DNA of 64,000 bases from Bacteroides pyogenes DSM 20611 = JCM 6294 (GCF_000428105.1 NZ_ATZH01000003.1:1-64000); one strand, 5' to 3'; positions 1-9,662 are shown, numbered from the stretch's first letter. Notes: generated by a model from the letters alone, not told the origin. Numbers and translations are program-made.

Positions 1-168
1 ATGGACTTTTCCTTCCTGGCCATTGCCTTCAATATAAAAAAGATGTGTGCAAAAATGACAAAAGAAGGCATGGATTGGCTAATTAGGCTGTTTTATGAGC
101 TTACTGCCGCTTTATTTAAGTGCTGGAAACACATAAATCAAAGAAATCTTCAAAATATCGCAGCTTAA
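1..168 (+). CDS. C-terminal end of an IS transposase (partial)
   Basis: Reading frame 1 is open from the window edge to a TAA at 166-168 and gives 55 residues. The stretch FLAIAFNIKKM resembles the conserved end of DDE transposases of the IS1182/DDE_Tnp_1 group, which close with a hydrophobic segment followed by an N-x-K-K motif and a basic tail. The N-terminal catalytic part lies outside the window, so completeness cannot be judged. The ATG at base 1 is probably internal. Only 99 bases separate its stop from the next gene, so the right end of the element should lie very close to the NAGLU start. Family assignment rests on a short segment and is tentative. Confidence 0.6.
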   Translation: MDFSFLAIAFNIKKMCAKMTKEGMDWLIRLFYELTAALFKCWKHINQRNLQNIAA

Positions 169-267
169 AGATAATGAACCGATTTGTATAGCGATGAACA
201 AAAAAGGAAGTGCATCGTGCATTACGACACACCTCCGTTCTTATTCGATATAATGTCTAGTGCAACT

Positions 268-2421
268 ATGAGGAAACAAATTCTTTTTTTTCTATTGTTT
301 ATAGCTTCTCAAATGTATGCAGCGCCGCCTATTAAAGGTTTATTGGAGCGTATTGATAAAGGAGCGTCGCAGAGGTTTGTCATCGAGCAAGTGAAATCGG
401 ACAAGGACTTCTTTGAACTCGATCAGCGGGGGAATAAAGTCGTTGTTCGTGGAAACAACTATATCAGCATTGCCACAGGTATCAACCGGTATCTGAAATA
501 TTATGCAGGGATTCACTTGTCTTGGAACAACATGCGCGCAAAACTGCCTGAGCAACTTCCTCCGGTGCTGAAAAAAGAGCGGTACGACACGGATTTGAAA
601 TACAGATATAACTTTAATTATTGCACGTATTCGTATACCATGGCTTTCTGGGATTGGGACCGATGGGAACAAGAAATCGACTGGATGGCGCTTCATGGTA
701 TTAACTTGCCGCTGAGTATTGTGGGTACCGGTAGCGTATGGCGCAATGTGCTGTCTCAATTAGGTTATAGCAAAGAGGAGATTAATGAGTTCGTAGCAGG
801 ACCGGCTTTTCAGGCTTGGTGGTTGATGAATAATCTTGAAGGCTGGGGCGGACCGAATCCTGAACAATGGTACAGCCATCAGGAACAGTTGCAGAAACGT
901 ATTCTGAAGCGTATGCGCGAATATGGCATCGAACCCGTACTGCCCGGATATTCGGGTATGGTGCCTGCCAATGCGAAAGAGAAACTCGGACTTAATGTCG
1001 CCGATCCGGGAAAATGGAACGGCTATCGCAGACCGGCCTTTTTGCAACCTTCCGATGAGAATTTCCGGCGCATTGCCCGTCTTTACTACAAGGAGATGAC
1101 CAGGCTTTACGGAAAGGCAAACTATTACAGTATGGATCCTTTTCATGAAGGCGGGAATGCAAGTGGGGTAGATCTCGAAGCTGCCGGAAAGAGTATTTGG
1201 GAAGCGATGAAAGAAGTCAATCCCAAGGCTGCTTGGGTAGTTCAGGCATGGGGTGCCTGTCCGTATGACGATATGATAAAGAATCTGCCTGCCGGCGATA
1301 TGATTGTACTCGATCTTTACTCGGAAAGCCGTCCGCAATGGGGGAATCCGAATTCTTCATGGTATCGGAGGCAAGGTTTCAGGCAACACGACTGGATATA
1401 CTGCATGTTGCTGAACTTCGGTGGAAACGTTGGGTTGTATGGTAAGATGAAACATGTGATCGATGAATTTTACCGAGCAAAAGGGAGTGGATTCAACAGT
1501 ACGCTGAAAGGCGTGGGGCTTACCATGGAAGGTTCTGAGAATAATCCCGTGATGTATGAATTGCTGTGCGAACTTCCCTGGCGCGGGAAACTTTTTTCTA
1601 AAGACGAGTGGTTGAAAGAGTACATCAAGGCGCGTTACGGCAAAACGACGCCGCAGGTGGATGAGGCTTGGCTGGAGTTGAGCAATACCATTTACAACAG
1701 TCCCGCATCTTCTACCCAGCAAGGAGCGCATGAATCGGTATTCTGCGCCCGTCCGTCGTTGGAGGTGTATCAGGTTTCCACATGGTCGGAGATGGCAGAC
1801 TTCTATGCGCCGATGGATATTATCCGTACAGCCGGCAAGTTGGTTGATGCGGCGGATGAGTTCCGTGGAAACAACAACTTTGAATATGACCTGGTGGATG
1901 TGGTTCGCCAAGCTGTTGCCGAAAAGGGAAGGTTGATTTACCCTGTTGTGGTAAGCGCTTACAAGGCTGCCGACAAAAAATTGTTTGAAGCCGCTTCCGA
2001 ACGATTCTTGAACCTGATAAGGCTGCAAGACAAGCTATTGGCCACACGCAGGGAGTTCAGACTGGGCACTTGGATAAATTTTGCCCGGAACATGGGTGAA
2101 ACGGATGCGCAAAAAGATTTGTATGAATGGAATGCACGTGTGCAAATCACTACTTGGGGCAATCGGGCTGCTGCGGATGATGGCGGGCTGCACGATTATG
2201 CCCACAAGGAATGGAACGGATTATTGCAAGATTTCTACTATATGCGGTGGAAAACCTTTTTTGACGAGTTGAACAGCAGGCTGAACGGCAACACGCCGAA
2301 AGAGATTGACTTCTATGCGTTGGAAGAGCATTGGACCAAGCAACGTAATGTTTATTCAGCCGCAGCAGAAGGTAACCCAACAGATGTAGCCAAAGAAGTG
2401 TATCGCGAAATTACAGACTAA
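268..2421 (+). CDS. Alpha-N-acetylglucosaminidase, GH89 (NAGLU family)
   Basis: Secreted exo-glycosidase expected to release alpha-linked GlcNAc, as found at the ends of heparan sulfate and some gastric mucin glycans. The 717-residue protein has a signal peptide (about residues 1-21, ending MYA-APP), then the NAGLU N-terminal, TIM-barrel and C-terminal helical domains. Visible motifs are MDPFHEGG with E294 as the likely acid/base and TMEGSENNPVMYEL with E421 as the likely nucleophile. The ATG at 268 is preferred because the signal peptide follows directly; an in-frame ATG at 253 would add five residues. It is a single-gene unit just behind a transposase end, so its native promoter may have been displaced. 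Family call is firm; the natural substrate is inferred. Confidence 0.93.
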   Translation: MRKQILFFLLFIASQMYAAPPIKGLLERIDKGASQRFVIEQVKSDKDFFELDQRGNKVVVRGNNYISIATGINRYLKYYAGIHLSWNNMRAKLPEQLPPVLKKERYDTDLKYRYNFNYCTYSYTMAFWDWDRWEQEIDWMALHGINLPLSIVGTGSVWRNVLSQLGYSKEEINEFVAGPAFQAWWLMNNLEGWGGPNPEQWYSHQEQLQKRILKRMREYGIEPVLPGYSGMVPANAKEKLGLNVADPGKWNGYRRPAFLQPSDENFRRIARLYYKEMTRLYGKANYYSMDPFHEGGNASGVDLEAAGKSIWEAMKEVNPKAAWVVQAWGACPYDDMIKNLPAGDMIVLDLYSESRPQWGNPNSSWYRRQGFRQHDWIYCMLLNFGGNVGLYGKMKHVIDEFYRAKGSGFNSTLKGVGLTMEGSENNPVMYELLCELPWRGKLFSKDEWLKEYIKARYGKTTPQVDEAWLELSNTIYNSPASSTQQGAHESVFCARPSLEVYQVSTWSEMADFYAPMDIIRTAGKLVDAADEFRGNNNFEYDLVDVVRQAVAEKGRLIYPVVVSAYKAADKKLFEAASERFLNLIRLQDKLLATRREFRLGTWINFARNMGETDAQKDLYEWNARVQITTWGNRAAADDGGLHDYAHKEWNGLLQDFYYMRWKTFFDELNSRLNGNTPKEIDFYALEEHWTKQRNVYSAAAEGNPTDVAKEVYREITD

Positions 2422-2505
2422 GCGATGAATGAAAATGCTTGGGATGTCAAATGAAAAAACTATTCCCTGACAGTATCCATCCGGAGGTCTTTGTTTGCGA
2501 GGAGT

Positions 2506-3315
2506 TTACAGGAGACAGAACTTCTCGATGGCTGCGGATACTCCGTCCTCATCGTTGGTCAGCGTGATGTAGTCTGCCGCTTTCTTCACCGGTTCTTGGG
2601 CGTTTCCCATGGCAATGCCCATTCCGGCGAACTGAATCATCGACAAATCGTTGTATCCGTCGCCTATCGCAATCAGCTCTTCGCGTGTCATCCCAATCTT
2701 TTCCAACAATACTGCGAGAGAACGGGCTTTGTCGATGCCTTGCGGTACCAGCTCGAGGAAATAAGGTTCGGAACGAAATACGTTGATTTCTCCTTGCAAC
2801 TGCACACTAAGTTCGGACTCGACGCTGATGAGTTTCTTCGGATCGCCTACAATCAGGCATTTGGGAGTGGGCAAGGGGAGGTCGGCAAGAAAATTGGCGG
2901 TTGCGCGTATCGGCATCTTGTTGAGCCAAGCCTCTTTCTTCACATATTCGTCGTCGGGATGTTCCGTGAGCACGTGATTGCCATGATAACCCAATATGCT
3001 GAGTCCGTGCGCTCGTGCAGATTGGTAGAGAATGGGAATTACATCGTTGGGGAGCAATTTGGCATGGATGAGTTCACCGGTTGCCCAATCAATAATCTCT
3101 CCTCCGTTGTAAGACAGGATGAAGCCTCCATGCTCTCTCATGCTCAGTTCGTCGGCCAAAGGCTTGATGCCGTATGTCGGGCGTCCCGATGCCAATGCCA
3201 GCCGTATGCCTTGCTTCTGTATGCGCATCAGTGTTTCCCGGTTGCGCGGTGTGATTTCTTTTCGAGAGTTGGTCAGTGTGCCGTCGAGGTCGAGCACGAT
3301 CATTCTGTACTTCAT
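2506..3315 (-). CDS. Cof-type HAD phosphatase
   Basis: Cytoplasmic HAD-superfamily hydrolase of 269 residues, the usual length of the Cof/YidA group that dephosphorylates sugar phosphates and similar metabolites. Motif I is DLDGTLTNS with nucleophile D9 and acid/base D11; motif II lies near LALASGRPT; the C-terminal GDGYNDLSMIQFAGMGIAMGNA carries the motif IV metal ligands and the typical Cof ending. The C2-type cap domain sits between them. It is transcribed alone, towards the GH89 gene, from a clear promoter at 3338-3367. The exact substrate cannot be read from sequence. Confidence 0.9.
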   Translation of the reverse strand: MKYRMIVLDLDGTLTNSRKEITPRNRETLMRIQKQGIRLALASGRPTYGIKPLADELSMREHGGFILSYNGGEIIDWATGELIHAKLLPNDVIPILYQSARAHGLSILGYHGNHVLTEHPDDEYVKKEAWLNKMPIRATANFLADLPLPTPKCLIVGDPKKLISVESELSVQLQGEINVFRSEPYFLELVPQGIDKARSLAVLLEKIGMTREELIAIGDGYNDLSMIQFAGMGIAMGNAQEPVKKAADYITLTNDEDGVSAAIEKFCLL

Positions 3316-3337
3316 ACGATTCTGTTTTTTTAGCGGG

Positions 3338-3367
3338 CAAAGATAAGGAAAAAAGAGATGGTGGCAA
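3338..3367 (-). promoter_or_regulatory. Bacteroides-type promoter for the HAD gene
   Basis: On the minus strand TTG (3367-3365), 19 bases, then TATCTTTG (3345-3338) match the Bacteroides -33/-7 consensus. Transcription would start near 3333, leaving a leader of about 18 bases before the ATG at 3315. Confidence 0.7.
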
Positions 3368-3373
3368 TCATAA

Positions 3374-3425
3374 AAAGAGCCATATCGGCTCTCAATTTGA
3401 GATTGAATATGGCTCTTTCTTTTAA
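3374..3425 (-). terminator. Intrinsic terminator of the lipoprotein operon
   Basis: A perfect 12-base inverted repeat pairs 3374-3385 (AAAGAGCCATAT) with 3407-3418 (ATATGGCTCTTT). Both sides are flanked by A/T runs, so it could work in either direction. It lies 21 bases past the stop of the fimbrillin-like gene and directly upstream of the HAD promoter, so its main job is probably to end the operon at 3439-9626. Confidence 0.75.
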
Positions 3426-3438
3426 AACTATTTACTTG

Positions 3439-5031
3439 CTATTGCCTCTTTTCTATTTTTATGTCTTTAATAAACAATTGATTGTTAAGAGCATAATTGT
3501 AGAAATAGATATTTATGCCTTTTACGTCTTCATCGGTTGTAGTGTTATATTCTGTTACTCCTGAAGATTTTCCTTCATTCAAGGCTTGTGTGAAATTCAG
3601 GTTGACTTTCTTTTCAATCCAATTCCCTCCAATACTTCCATAAGTGGTTACAGTTCTGTTCCAATCATTCCAATCGGGCTTGCACATTTGGAAGAATTTG
3701 TCGTCTCCTGCGGCAGATACTCCCAGACCGACAATGCCCTCGGCTATGGACGATTTCACTTTGAAGCTCAATGTGTAAAAAGCTCTTTCGAACAGTTTTG
3801 TACAATGATAGCCAATATTGGAGTTGTTCCAAGAACCTTTAACACCCTCTGTCTGTAATTGAATGGCCGGACCTTCCGCTTCGGAAACGATGCTGACCGT
3901 TGTAGCGGGCGTCACGTTTTCTCTGTGGAACCAGAATTCGGTATCGCCTGTTATTTTTTGCTTTGTAAAAATACCGGCAGACTGAAAAGCGGTTTCCAGC
4001 GTAAATTCAGGGCTGAAACTTGTTACGGTTTCAGGCGGTGTGGGAGGCTCTTCGGGGTTTACGGAAGAAGTTTCTTCAACAGTTCCTTCTCCTTCTACAG
4101 CGTCGCTAACTCCCCATTTTTCTATGGTAACATCCGATTGGGGTATATCCAGGTTGGATTTTCCGGATTCCCCTAACTGAGCATTGATAACGCGTAGCTT
4201 GGCGAATTCGTAAGGTACATCTGCCGAATATTTGAGCTGGAAAGTTTTATCATTCGACGCTACTGTCAGCAACACGTCACCTTTTTTTATAGTTTGAGCG
4301 GGCACAACGGCACGGTAAGCGTAGCGAACAGTATCTTCGTGCTGATTGCTCGGTAAGGCATACATTTTCACTTCACTCTTTGGTTCTGTGGTATTAGTTG
4401 TGGCTTCACCGCTTTTAACGTTGAGAGTTGCTGAAGAATGAATGTTCTGCAATGTTATAGCAGCGTCTTTAGTGGCATCCATTCCGTCGATGTTTACCTG
4501 TACCAGTGAGAAGATGTGCTTAAAAGCAAGCTTCACCACTTTAGCGCCTTTTCCGGTGGTTGTGTTTTGGGCGGCCAACGCATCGCTGATGTTATAGTTG
4601 GCTGCATCGCCGGCAGACTGGTCTGAGATGATTGTCAGGTTAATAGCTTCCGGATTGGTTGCTTGCTCGCTGTAGGGATAGTATGCATAATAATTGATGC
4701 TTCTTTTTGCATCTGCATAGACCGGCATGTGCCCTTCGGCAGCCTGCCAAGTGCCGTCAGTGCCGAGCGTATATTTGGTATTGCTCACCACCATCTTACC
4801 TTCACTTCCGTCGCTCATTCGCTCGTAAGCGAAAATCCCGACGGCATCTCCCGTGACAAATGTCGTTTCATAGTCTTCTCCCGTCGAAGTGCGGGTGAGC
4901 GAACGGGGCGACATCAGAAAGTAGACTTTCTCGTTTTGTGCGCTTTCTCCTTGCGCTTCTTCATCGGAACATCCTGCTATGAAGAGCGAAGAAGTCAGCG
5001 CTATAGCCCAAAAGAATAGATTCTTTCTCAT
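3439..5031 (-). CDS. Fimbrillin-like lipoprotein with a C-terminal jelly-roll-like domain
   Basis: A 530-residue surface lipoprotein. The signal peptide ends in the lipobox FIAGC with C21, followed by the acidic S-D-E-E stretch typical of Bacteroides surface-exposed lipoproteins. Residues about 30-315 look like the Mfa/FimA fimbrillin-type fold (FVTGDAVGIFAYER, YYAYYPYSEQ, FKHIFSLVQVNI are characteristic). After a Pro/Glu-rich linker (EEPPTPPE), the last 180 residues resemble a galactose-binding or CBM4/9 jelly roll. It is the last gene of a three-gene operon with two beta-helix lipoproteins, so a glycan-binding role is more likely than a fimbrial shaft. That role is inferred. Confidence 0.75.
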   Translation of the reverse strand: MRKNLFFWAIALTSSLFIAGCSDEEAQGESAQNEKVYFLMSPRSLTRTSTGEDYETTFVTGDAVGIFAYERMSDGSEGKMVVSNTKYTLGTDGTWQAAEGHMPVYADAKRSINYYAYYPYSEQATNPEAINLTIISDQSAGDAANYNISDALAAQNTTTGKGAKVVKLAFKHIFSLVQVNIDGMDATKDAAITLQNIHSSATLNVKSGEATTNTTEPKSEVKMYALPSNQHEDTVRYAYRAVVPAQTIKKGDVLLTVASNDKTFQLKYSADVPYEFAKLRVINAQLGESGKSNLDIPQSDVTIEKWGVSDAVEGEGTVEETSSVNPEEPPTPPETVTSFSPEFTLETAFQSAGIFTKQKITGDTEFWFHRENVTPATTVSIVSEAEGPAIQLQTEGVKGSWNNSNIGYHCTKLFERAFYTLSFKVKSSIAEGIVGLGVSAAGDDKFFQMCKPDWNDWNRTVTTYGSIGGNWIEKKVNLNFTQALNEGKSSGVTEYNTTTDEDVKGINIYFYNYALNNQLFIKDIKIEKRQ

Positions 5032-5066
5032 AATACTGTGTTTTAAATGGTTATTGATAAAATATG

Positions 5067-6995
5067 TTATTTGTTAAGATTTGATCCTTTGTCTGCGTAC
5101 ATGGGATCTTTGGTGAAAATGCCATCCGCAGTATTGATTTCAGTGAAAGGTATGTTTTCCACCTTATCCATGATGTTGTTCTCCGGTTTGGCTACATCCG
5201 TATTGGCATAGTTCCAATTTGTTTTGGTATCATATACGATATTGTCTGTAGCTGTTGCTGTAGAAGCGTTGTCCTTCAGCTCGTATAGGTAGGAGGTCAA
5301 AGTACTTTCCGTAGCGATACAGAAAATATTCTTTTCGTAATTCACCGCCGCTTTGTTAGTCTTTACAAACACATTCGACCCTTTAACATTGATAAAACTG
5401 TTGTTTTTGATATGTACGGTCATGTTACCCGTATCGTCGGTCGTAGTTTTTGTATTCCAGTTGAACAACTGTATAGATGCGACGCCGGTTTTGTGGTAAA
5501 CAATGTTGTTCTCCATATCCAGTTTTTTAAACAGGCTCGGGGTTAGTGTTCCGCTGATGTTGAAGAATGGTATGTTGCCCGTATTCACGAATTCGAAGAG
5601 CGAATTTTTCAGTGTAATTTTCTCTATTCCGACTGTGGTTTTGCCGACATAATACATCGCTTTGGTAAGGTTGGTCATTTTACAGTCTTCAATCGTCAAA
5701 TCAGTAAACAAAGCATCTCCGGTGGCCGGACTGTTGAATAGATAGTTGGCAGCCCTTGCTTTGATGTTGACGTTTTTAAACATCAGCTTGCCGCTTTTCA
5801 GCGTAAGGAATGCCGCTTCATCGAATGCAATGTTCTGCTTCTGTTTCGGGTCTTGTCCGATTATAATAATAGGTTTGGTGACAGCAGTTGTGCTTTTTAT
5901 GGTAAATTCCGTAGAGCCGGTTAAGAAAACAATGGTGGCCTCCGAAGCGCCAAGAAGGGCTGATAAGTCAGTTCCCGACTGTCCGTCAAGGATTTGCGCA
6001 GTATAATCCTCAGGATTGATGGTCTCTTCGCCTATCTTGAGTTTTCCGCTCTCGAACATGCTTTTGTAATCTTCAGACTCGGCATTGACTTTCACTTGCA
6101 TTTTGGCGATCATTGCATACTTTCCGTGAGTGGCAAGAATGGCTATTTCATTGCTATTGTCGGCAGTGGCACGCGTTACTGCTTTGCTTGTCGCAGGGGC
6201 TGTCACGGTCAGTTTGGCGTCATTCAGGACAGCAGTCCATCCTTCGGGCGCACTGATCATTGTGCTTTCCACACCGCGCAAGGTCATTTCGAACATGCGG
6301 GTTTCGCCGGCAGCAAACTCCTGAACGGTATTCCCGACTTCGCCGGCAAAGCTGAGTTCGAATTCGCTGACAATGGGAATTCGGATAACAGTATGGCTTT
6401 CGTTCCCTTTGAGAGTAAGCACCAGCTCATTGTCTGCTACTTCGACTTTCTCGAAGAAACTGTCGGTGGCAGCGGAACCTCCGCCTGTGGCGCTTACTTT
6501 CTCCGTCGTTCCTTCTTTATATACAAACCGGAATTCTTCTTCTTTCCCGTATCTGATTTTCCAGAATCCATCCGCATCCACAGTAAATTCCGGTGTCTTC
6601 CCGTCTTCTCCTTTGGCTTTTACTGGTTCTCCGTCGACTAAAAGCTGTTTGAATCCGGCTTCGGTATCGTAGCAAACAGTCCAATATCCGTCTTTATCGA
6701 TTCCAATGAGCGGACAAAGCAGGTTCTTGTCGTTTTTCATATAAAGACTGAGTGTTTTGCCGTTGTTCAGCGTCAGCGCGTAAGCATCCGCCTGTTCTTC
6801 TATCCGGGTAATGAATATTCCGTTTTGCACAAGTTCGCTTACGCTTTCTATGTTCTTATTGATGTCTCGTATTTGAGATTCGAGAGCAGTCACACGTATT
6901 TTCAGGGCGTCTACATCGTCTTGCAGGTCGTCCGTGTTGTTACAGCTTATCAGGCACAAGGCCAACAGCATAAGTATACTTCCGATTTTTTTCAT
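5067..6995 (-). CDS. DUF4988 lipoprotein with a right-handed beta-helix domain (DUF5123/DUF4957-like)
   Basis: A 642-residue lipoprotein with lipobox CLISC (C18). A short coiled coil (DDLQDDVDALKIRVTALE) precedes DUF4988-type repeats marked by aromatic modules such as DKDGYWTVCYD and DADGFWKIRYG. The C-terminal half (about 330-642) is rich in N-rich beta-helix turns (LKNSLFEFVNTGN, MENNIVYHKTG) and resembles DUF4957/DUF5123 parallel beta-helix proteins. No lyase catalytic residues are evident. The start lies 21 bases after the stop of the PL29-like gene, so the two are co-transcribed. A role as carbohydrate-binding partner on the cell surface is an inference. Confidence 0.72.
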   Translation of the reverse strand: MKKIGSILMLLALCLISCNNTDDLQDDVDALKIRVTALESQIRDINKNIESVSELVQNGIFITRIEEQADAYALTLNNGKTLSLYMKNDKNLLCPLIGIDKDGYWTVCYDTEAGFKQLLVDGEPVKAKGEDGKTPEFTVDADGFWKIRYGKEEEFRFVYKEGTTEKVSATGGGSAATDSFFEKVEVADNELVLTLKGNESHTVIRIPIVSEFELSFAGEVGNTVQEFAAGETRMFEMTLRGVESTMISAPEGWTAVLNDAKLTVTAPATSKAVTRATADNSNEIAILATHGKYAMIAKMQVKVNAESEDYKSMFESGKLKIGEETINPEDYTAQILDGQSGTDLSALLGASEATIVFLTGSTEFTIKSTTAVTKPIIIIGQDPKQKQNIAFDEAAFLTLKSGKLMFKNVNIKARAANYLFNSPATGDALFTDLTIEDCKMTNLTKAMYYVGKTTVGIEKITLKNSLFEFVNTGNIPFFNISGTLTPSLFKKLDMENNIVYHKTGVASIQLFNWNTKTTTDDTGNMTVHIKNNSFINVKGSNVFVKTNKAAVNYEKNIFCIATESTLTSYLYELKDNASTATATDNIVYDTKTNWNYANTDVAKPENNIMDKVENIPFTEINTADGIFTKDPMYADKGSNLNK

Positions 6996-7016
6996 GATTC
7001 TATTATTTTTAGGTTT

Positions 7017-9626
7017 TTATTTCAGTGCATTCAGCCATGCGGGTACATATCCTAAGCGCAAACGGAGTTGAGCTTCGTATAGCGAATAAGGATGTACGGC
7101 TTTGCCGGGCGATTCGTTACGCTTCATTTGGGTGTCGTCAAACGAAAGCGGACTTCCATGAAATCCGACTACAATAGGACGTACGAATTTCCACCAATAG
7201 CCGTCGCTATCCCACCATGTGAATTTTCCGTCTTTGTCAATGTCCGGATCGGTTTGTACATTAGTAGCGTTAAAATTCCAAATGGTAAGATTTTCCAAAT
7301 GGTTCGGCATCTGTGCCGAATCTCCTCCTTGCCGCCAATGCATGAATCCGCCCGAACAACAGTCTATCAATGTGGCTCGCGGTTGTGTGGCGTGCGACTC
7401 GAAGCAGGAATCGTCTCCCCATTTCACGTTCCATATCACCGCTCCCATGCTTTGTTTGGATACACCGCAGGCATGATATTGTCCGACATTATTCTTGTAT
7501 TCAATAAGAGTAGATTCCCCTTGACCCTTTCTTAATGTATATCCGTCGCTGTTTTCCACCACTTTCCCGATAAAGACGCGCGATGAGGCTTGCGAGCGGA
7601 TGGACGAATGCCCTCGATTTCCTCCGATCTGTATATCGTATGCCGAGCAGTTGGCAGAGCTGGTGATAGACATAGCCTCGCTGACGCTTTCGAAATTTAC
7701 ACGACGTATCCATGAATGGGTAAGCCGAACGAAGTCTATCAGCTTGAAGCCTCCGTCGTCTACGTCGGAACCGTGATGAATGAATTTTTCCTTGGCATGT
7801 CCCTTGAATGTAAGGTCTTCTACACCGACGTTGGAATAGTTGGCGAATTTATGCAGCTTCCAGCCCCAGTCTTTGTTGATGGCGTGCATGATGGGCTCTT
7901 TGAACGTGATTTTGCCGGCATCGGCTTTTTCCACCTGATGATATTCGTATACCTGTACGCCCTTTGATTTGATATTCAACTCTCCTGCACCCGGCAATAC
8001 CTTGATGTCCTGCCATTTGTAGGGGCTTAACGCTTGGTTGATCACGGTTTCGTTGTTGTTTACAAGCACCAGGCATACCCAGTCTCCCGATTTTATTCCA
8101 AGGGCGGTAGCTGCTACGGTTTTGCTGCCGACAGGCGCGTCTTCGGTAATGTTCGCGATAGGCTCTCCTAATCCCGTATTGTGTTTGAACTCCATCATTA
8201 CCGGAGCGTTCCACATTTGGGTGACCGGTTCAGGAGAATTGTTGGCAACTGTCATTTCCAGCGTGGTTTTGTTCCTTCCGGCTCCTTTGAGTACGATGTC
8301 GCCCATTGATATACGTATTCTGCGGTCTTTGGATGCTTCGTTTTGGAGGATATAGTTTCCTTCGGGGAAGTAGATAACGGCTTTTGCAGAGGGCCTGATG
8401 TAGCGGTCGGTCATGCCGTTATCCTCTTTTTTTATATTCTCCGGTTTCCCTGCAATCTCGGCAAGTACTTTCATAAAAGCTTCCCGGTCGGGTTGTCCGT
8501 CGTTAGGTATGGCGCCGTATTTCGTCACATCGTATACTTTATATCCTTTCGCTATCCATTCGTCCATTTCGGCGGGAGCTGATTCGCCGTGCATGTATCC
8601 CGCGTAAGAGAAATCGAGCAATACATTTTCATCGCTTTTCTCTTTGAATTGCTTCCATGCCGGTGTTTCGACACCCGAAGGCAATACTTTCACGCTCATG
8701 GAAACGATACGTATATAGTTTTTCGAAGAGGTCAGTACGATTTTGATTGTCTCCTCTTTATTTTTTGTTACATCGGGTAGCGGAGTGACGATAAGCTTCT
8801 CTTCCGTTAGTCTTACATTCCATCCGGGAAGCGGCTGTATCATAGCTTCTTTGATATCTGTCTGCCGCACGTTATATTCTTTAAATGGTTCGCTCTCGGC
8901 AAATTCCTCTATTTTGTCCGGGTTCCAGCCCTCGATGACGAGACCGAAACTGTCGTCTACCGGAAACGTATAGCTTTGCTCCGGATCCGTCCCCGCCAAG
9001 GTAAAAGAGAGTGTTTTCTTTTCTTCATCGTATACAACTTTACTGAAAACCGTTGTTCCGCCTTGCTTGCCTCCTTCGGCTTTGATGTCTTGCCCGTCGG
9101 CGTCTTTCAGGGTGGTAAACGTTGTTCCGCCATCGTAGCTCACTTGCCAATAGCCGGTGCTGCTGACATTCAGTTGAGGGGTGAGGATGGGGGTGCCGGC
9201 TTCCGTACGTGGGATGGCCGATATCTTTTCTTCTCCATCAGGCCCGGGTAAGTACCGGAAATCAGTTTCCGAAGCAGTCTTATACATCCAATATCCTTCG
9301 TCGTCTACCGAAAAGACGGGAACAGAGGCTGCAACGCTTTCACTGTTCATCACCCGGACGGTGGTGCCGTCGCTCAGTTCTACCGAGTATCCCTTGCCGT
9401 CTTTGGTAGGGGTAACTCCGATAATGGTTTTGTTGGCTTGTATCAAAGCTTGCAGGCTTGCAAAGGAGGTGTTCATTCCCTCTGTCGCTTTCTCTAAGGC
9501 AGCTACGCGGTCTTTAAGCCGGTTGATATCGGTTTTTAAATCGTCTGTTTCCTGGCACGATTGCATGAAAACAAACAAACTGCAAATGCTCCATAGCAGT
9601 AGATAGGTAATACTTTTGCTTTTCAT
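7017..9626 (-). CDS. DUF4988/DUF4955 lipoprotein resembling PL29 glycosaminoglycan lyases
   Basis: An 869-residue lipoprotein (lipobox MQSC, C24) with an N-terminal coiled coil (DDLKTDINRLKDRVAALEK), DUF4988-type modules (SVDDEGYWMYK, NVSSTGYWQVSYD) and, from about residue 330, a large pectate-lyase-like beta-helix beginning VYDVTKYGAIPNDGQPDREAF. This layout matches DUF4955 proteins, a family that includes the founding PL29 glycosaminoglycan lyase of B. thetaiotaomicron. Lyase activity is therefore plausible, but catalytic residues could not be confirmed by eye. The ATG at 9626 is chosen because it starts the signal peptide; an upstream in-frame extension has no signal sequence. First gene of the operon. 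Confidence 0.72.
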   Translation of the reverse strand: MKSKSITYLLLWSICSLFVFMQSCQETDDLKTDINRLKDRVAALEKATEGMNTSFASLQALIQANKTIIGVTPTKDGKGYSVELSDGTTVRVMNSESVAASVPVFSVDDEGYWMYKTASETDFRYLPGPDGEEKISAIPRTEAGTPILTPQLNVSSTGYWQVSYDGGTTFTTLKDADGQDIKAEGGKQGGTTVFSKVVYDEEKKTLSFTLAGTDPEQSYTFPVDDSFGLVIEGWNPDKIEEFAESEPFKEYNVRQTDIKEAMIQPLPGWNVRLTEEKLIVTPLPDVTKNKEETIKIVLTSSKNYIRIVSMSVKVLPSGVETPAWKQFKEKSDENVLLDFSYAGYMHGESAPAEMDEWIAKGYKVYDVTKYGAIPNDGQPDREAFMKVLAEIAGKPENIKKEDNGMTDRYIRPSAKAVIYFPEGNYILQNEASKDRRIRISMGDIVLKGAGRNKTTLEMTVANNSPEPVTQMWNAPVMMEFKHNTGLGEPIANITEDAPVGSKTVAATALGIKSGDWVCLVLVNNNETVINQALSPYKWQDIKVLPGAGELNIKSKGVQVYEYHQVEKADAGKITFKEPIMHAINKDWGWKLHKFANYSNVGVEDLTFKGHAKEKFIHHGSDVDDGGFKLIDFVRLTHSWIRRVNFESVSEAMSITSSANCSAYDIQIGGNRGHSSIRSQASSRVFIGKVVENSDGYTLRKGQGESTLIEYKNNVGQYHACGVSKQSMGAVIWNVKWGDDSCFESHATQPRATLIDCCSGGFMHWRQGGDSAQMPNHLENLTIWNFNATNVQTDPDIDKDGKFTWWDSDGYWWKFVRPIVVGFHGSPLSFDDTQMKRNESPGKAVHPYSLYEAQLRLRLGYVPAWLNALK

Positions 9627-9662
9627 ACGTTTGTAATTTCGGTTAATTTGAATTCGCATCGG

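Noticed and set aside
2491-3333. Long plus-strand open frame opposite the HAD gene
   Set aside because: It mirrors the minus-strand phosphatase, which has full family motifs; the plus-strand product has none.
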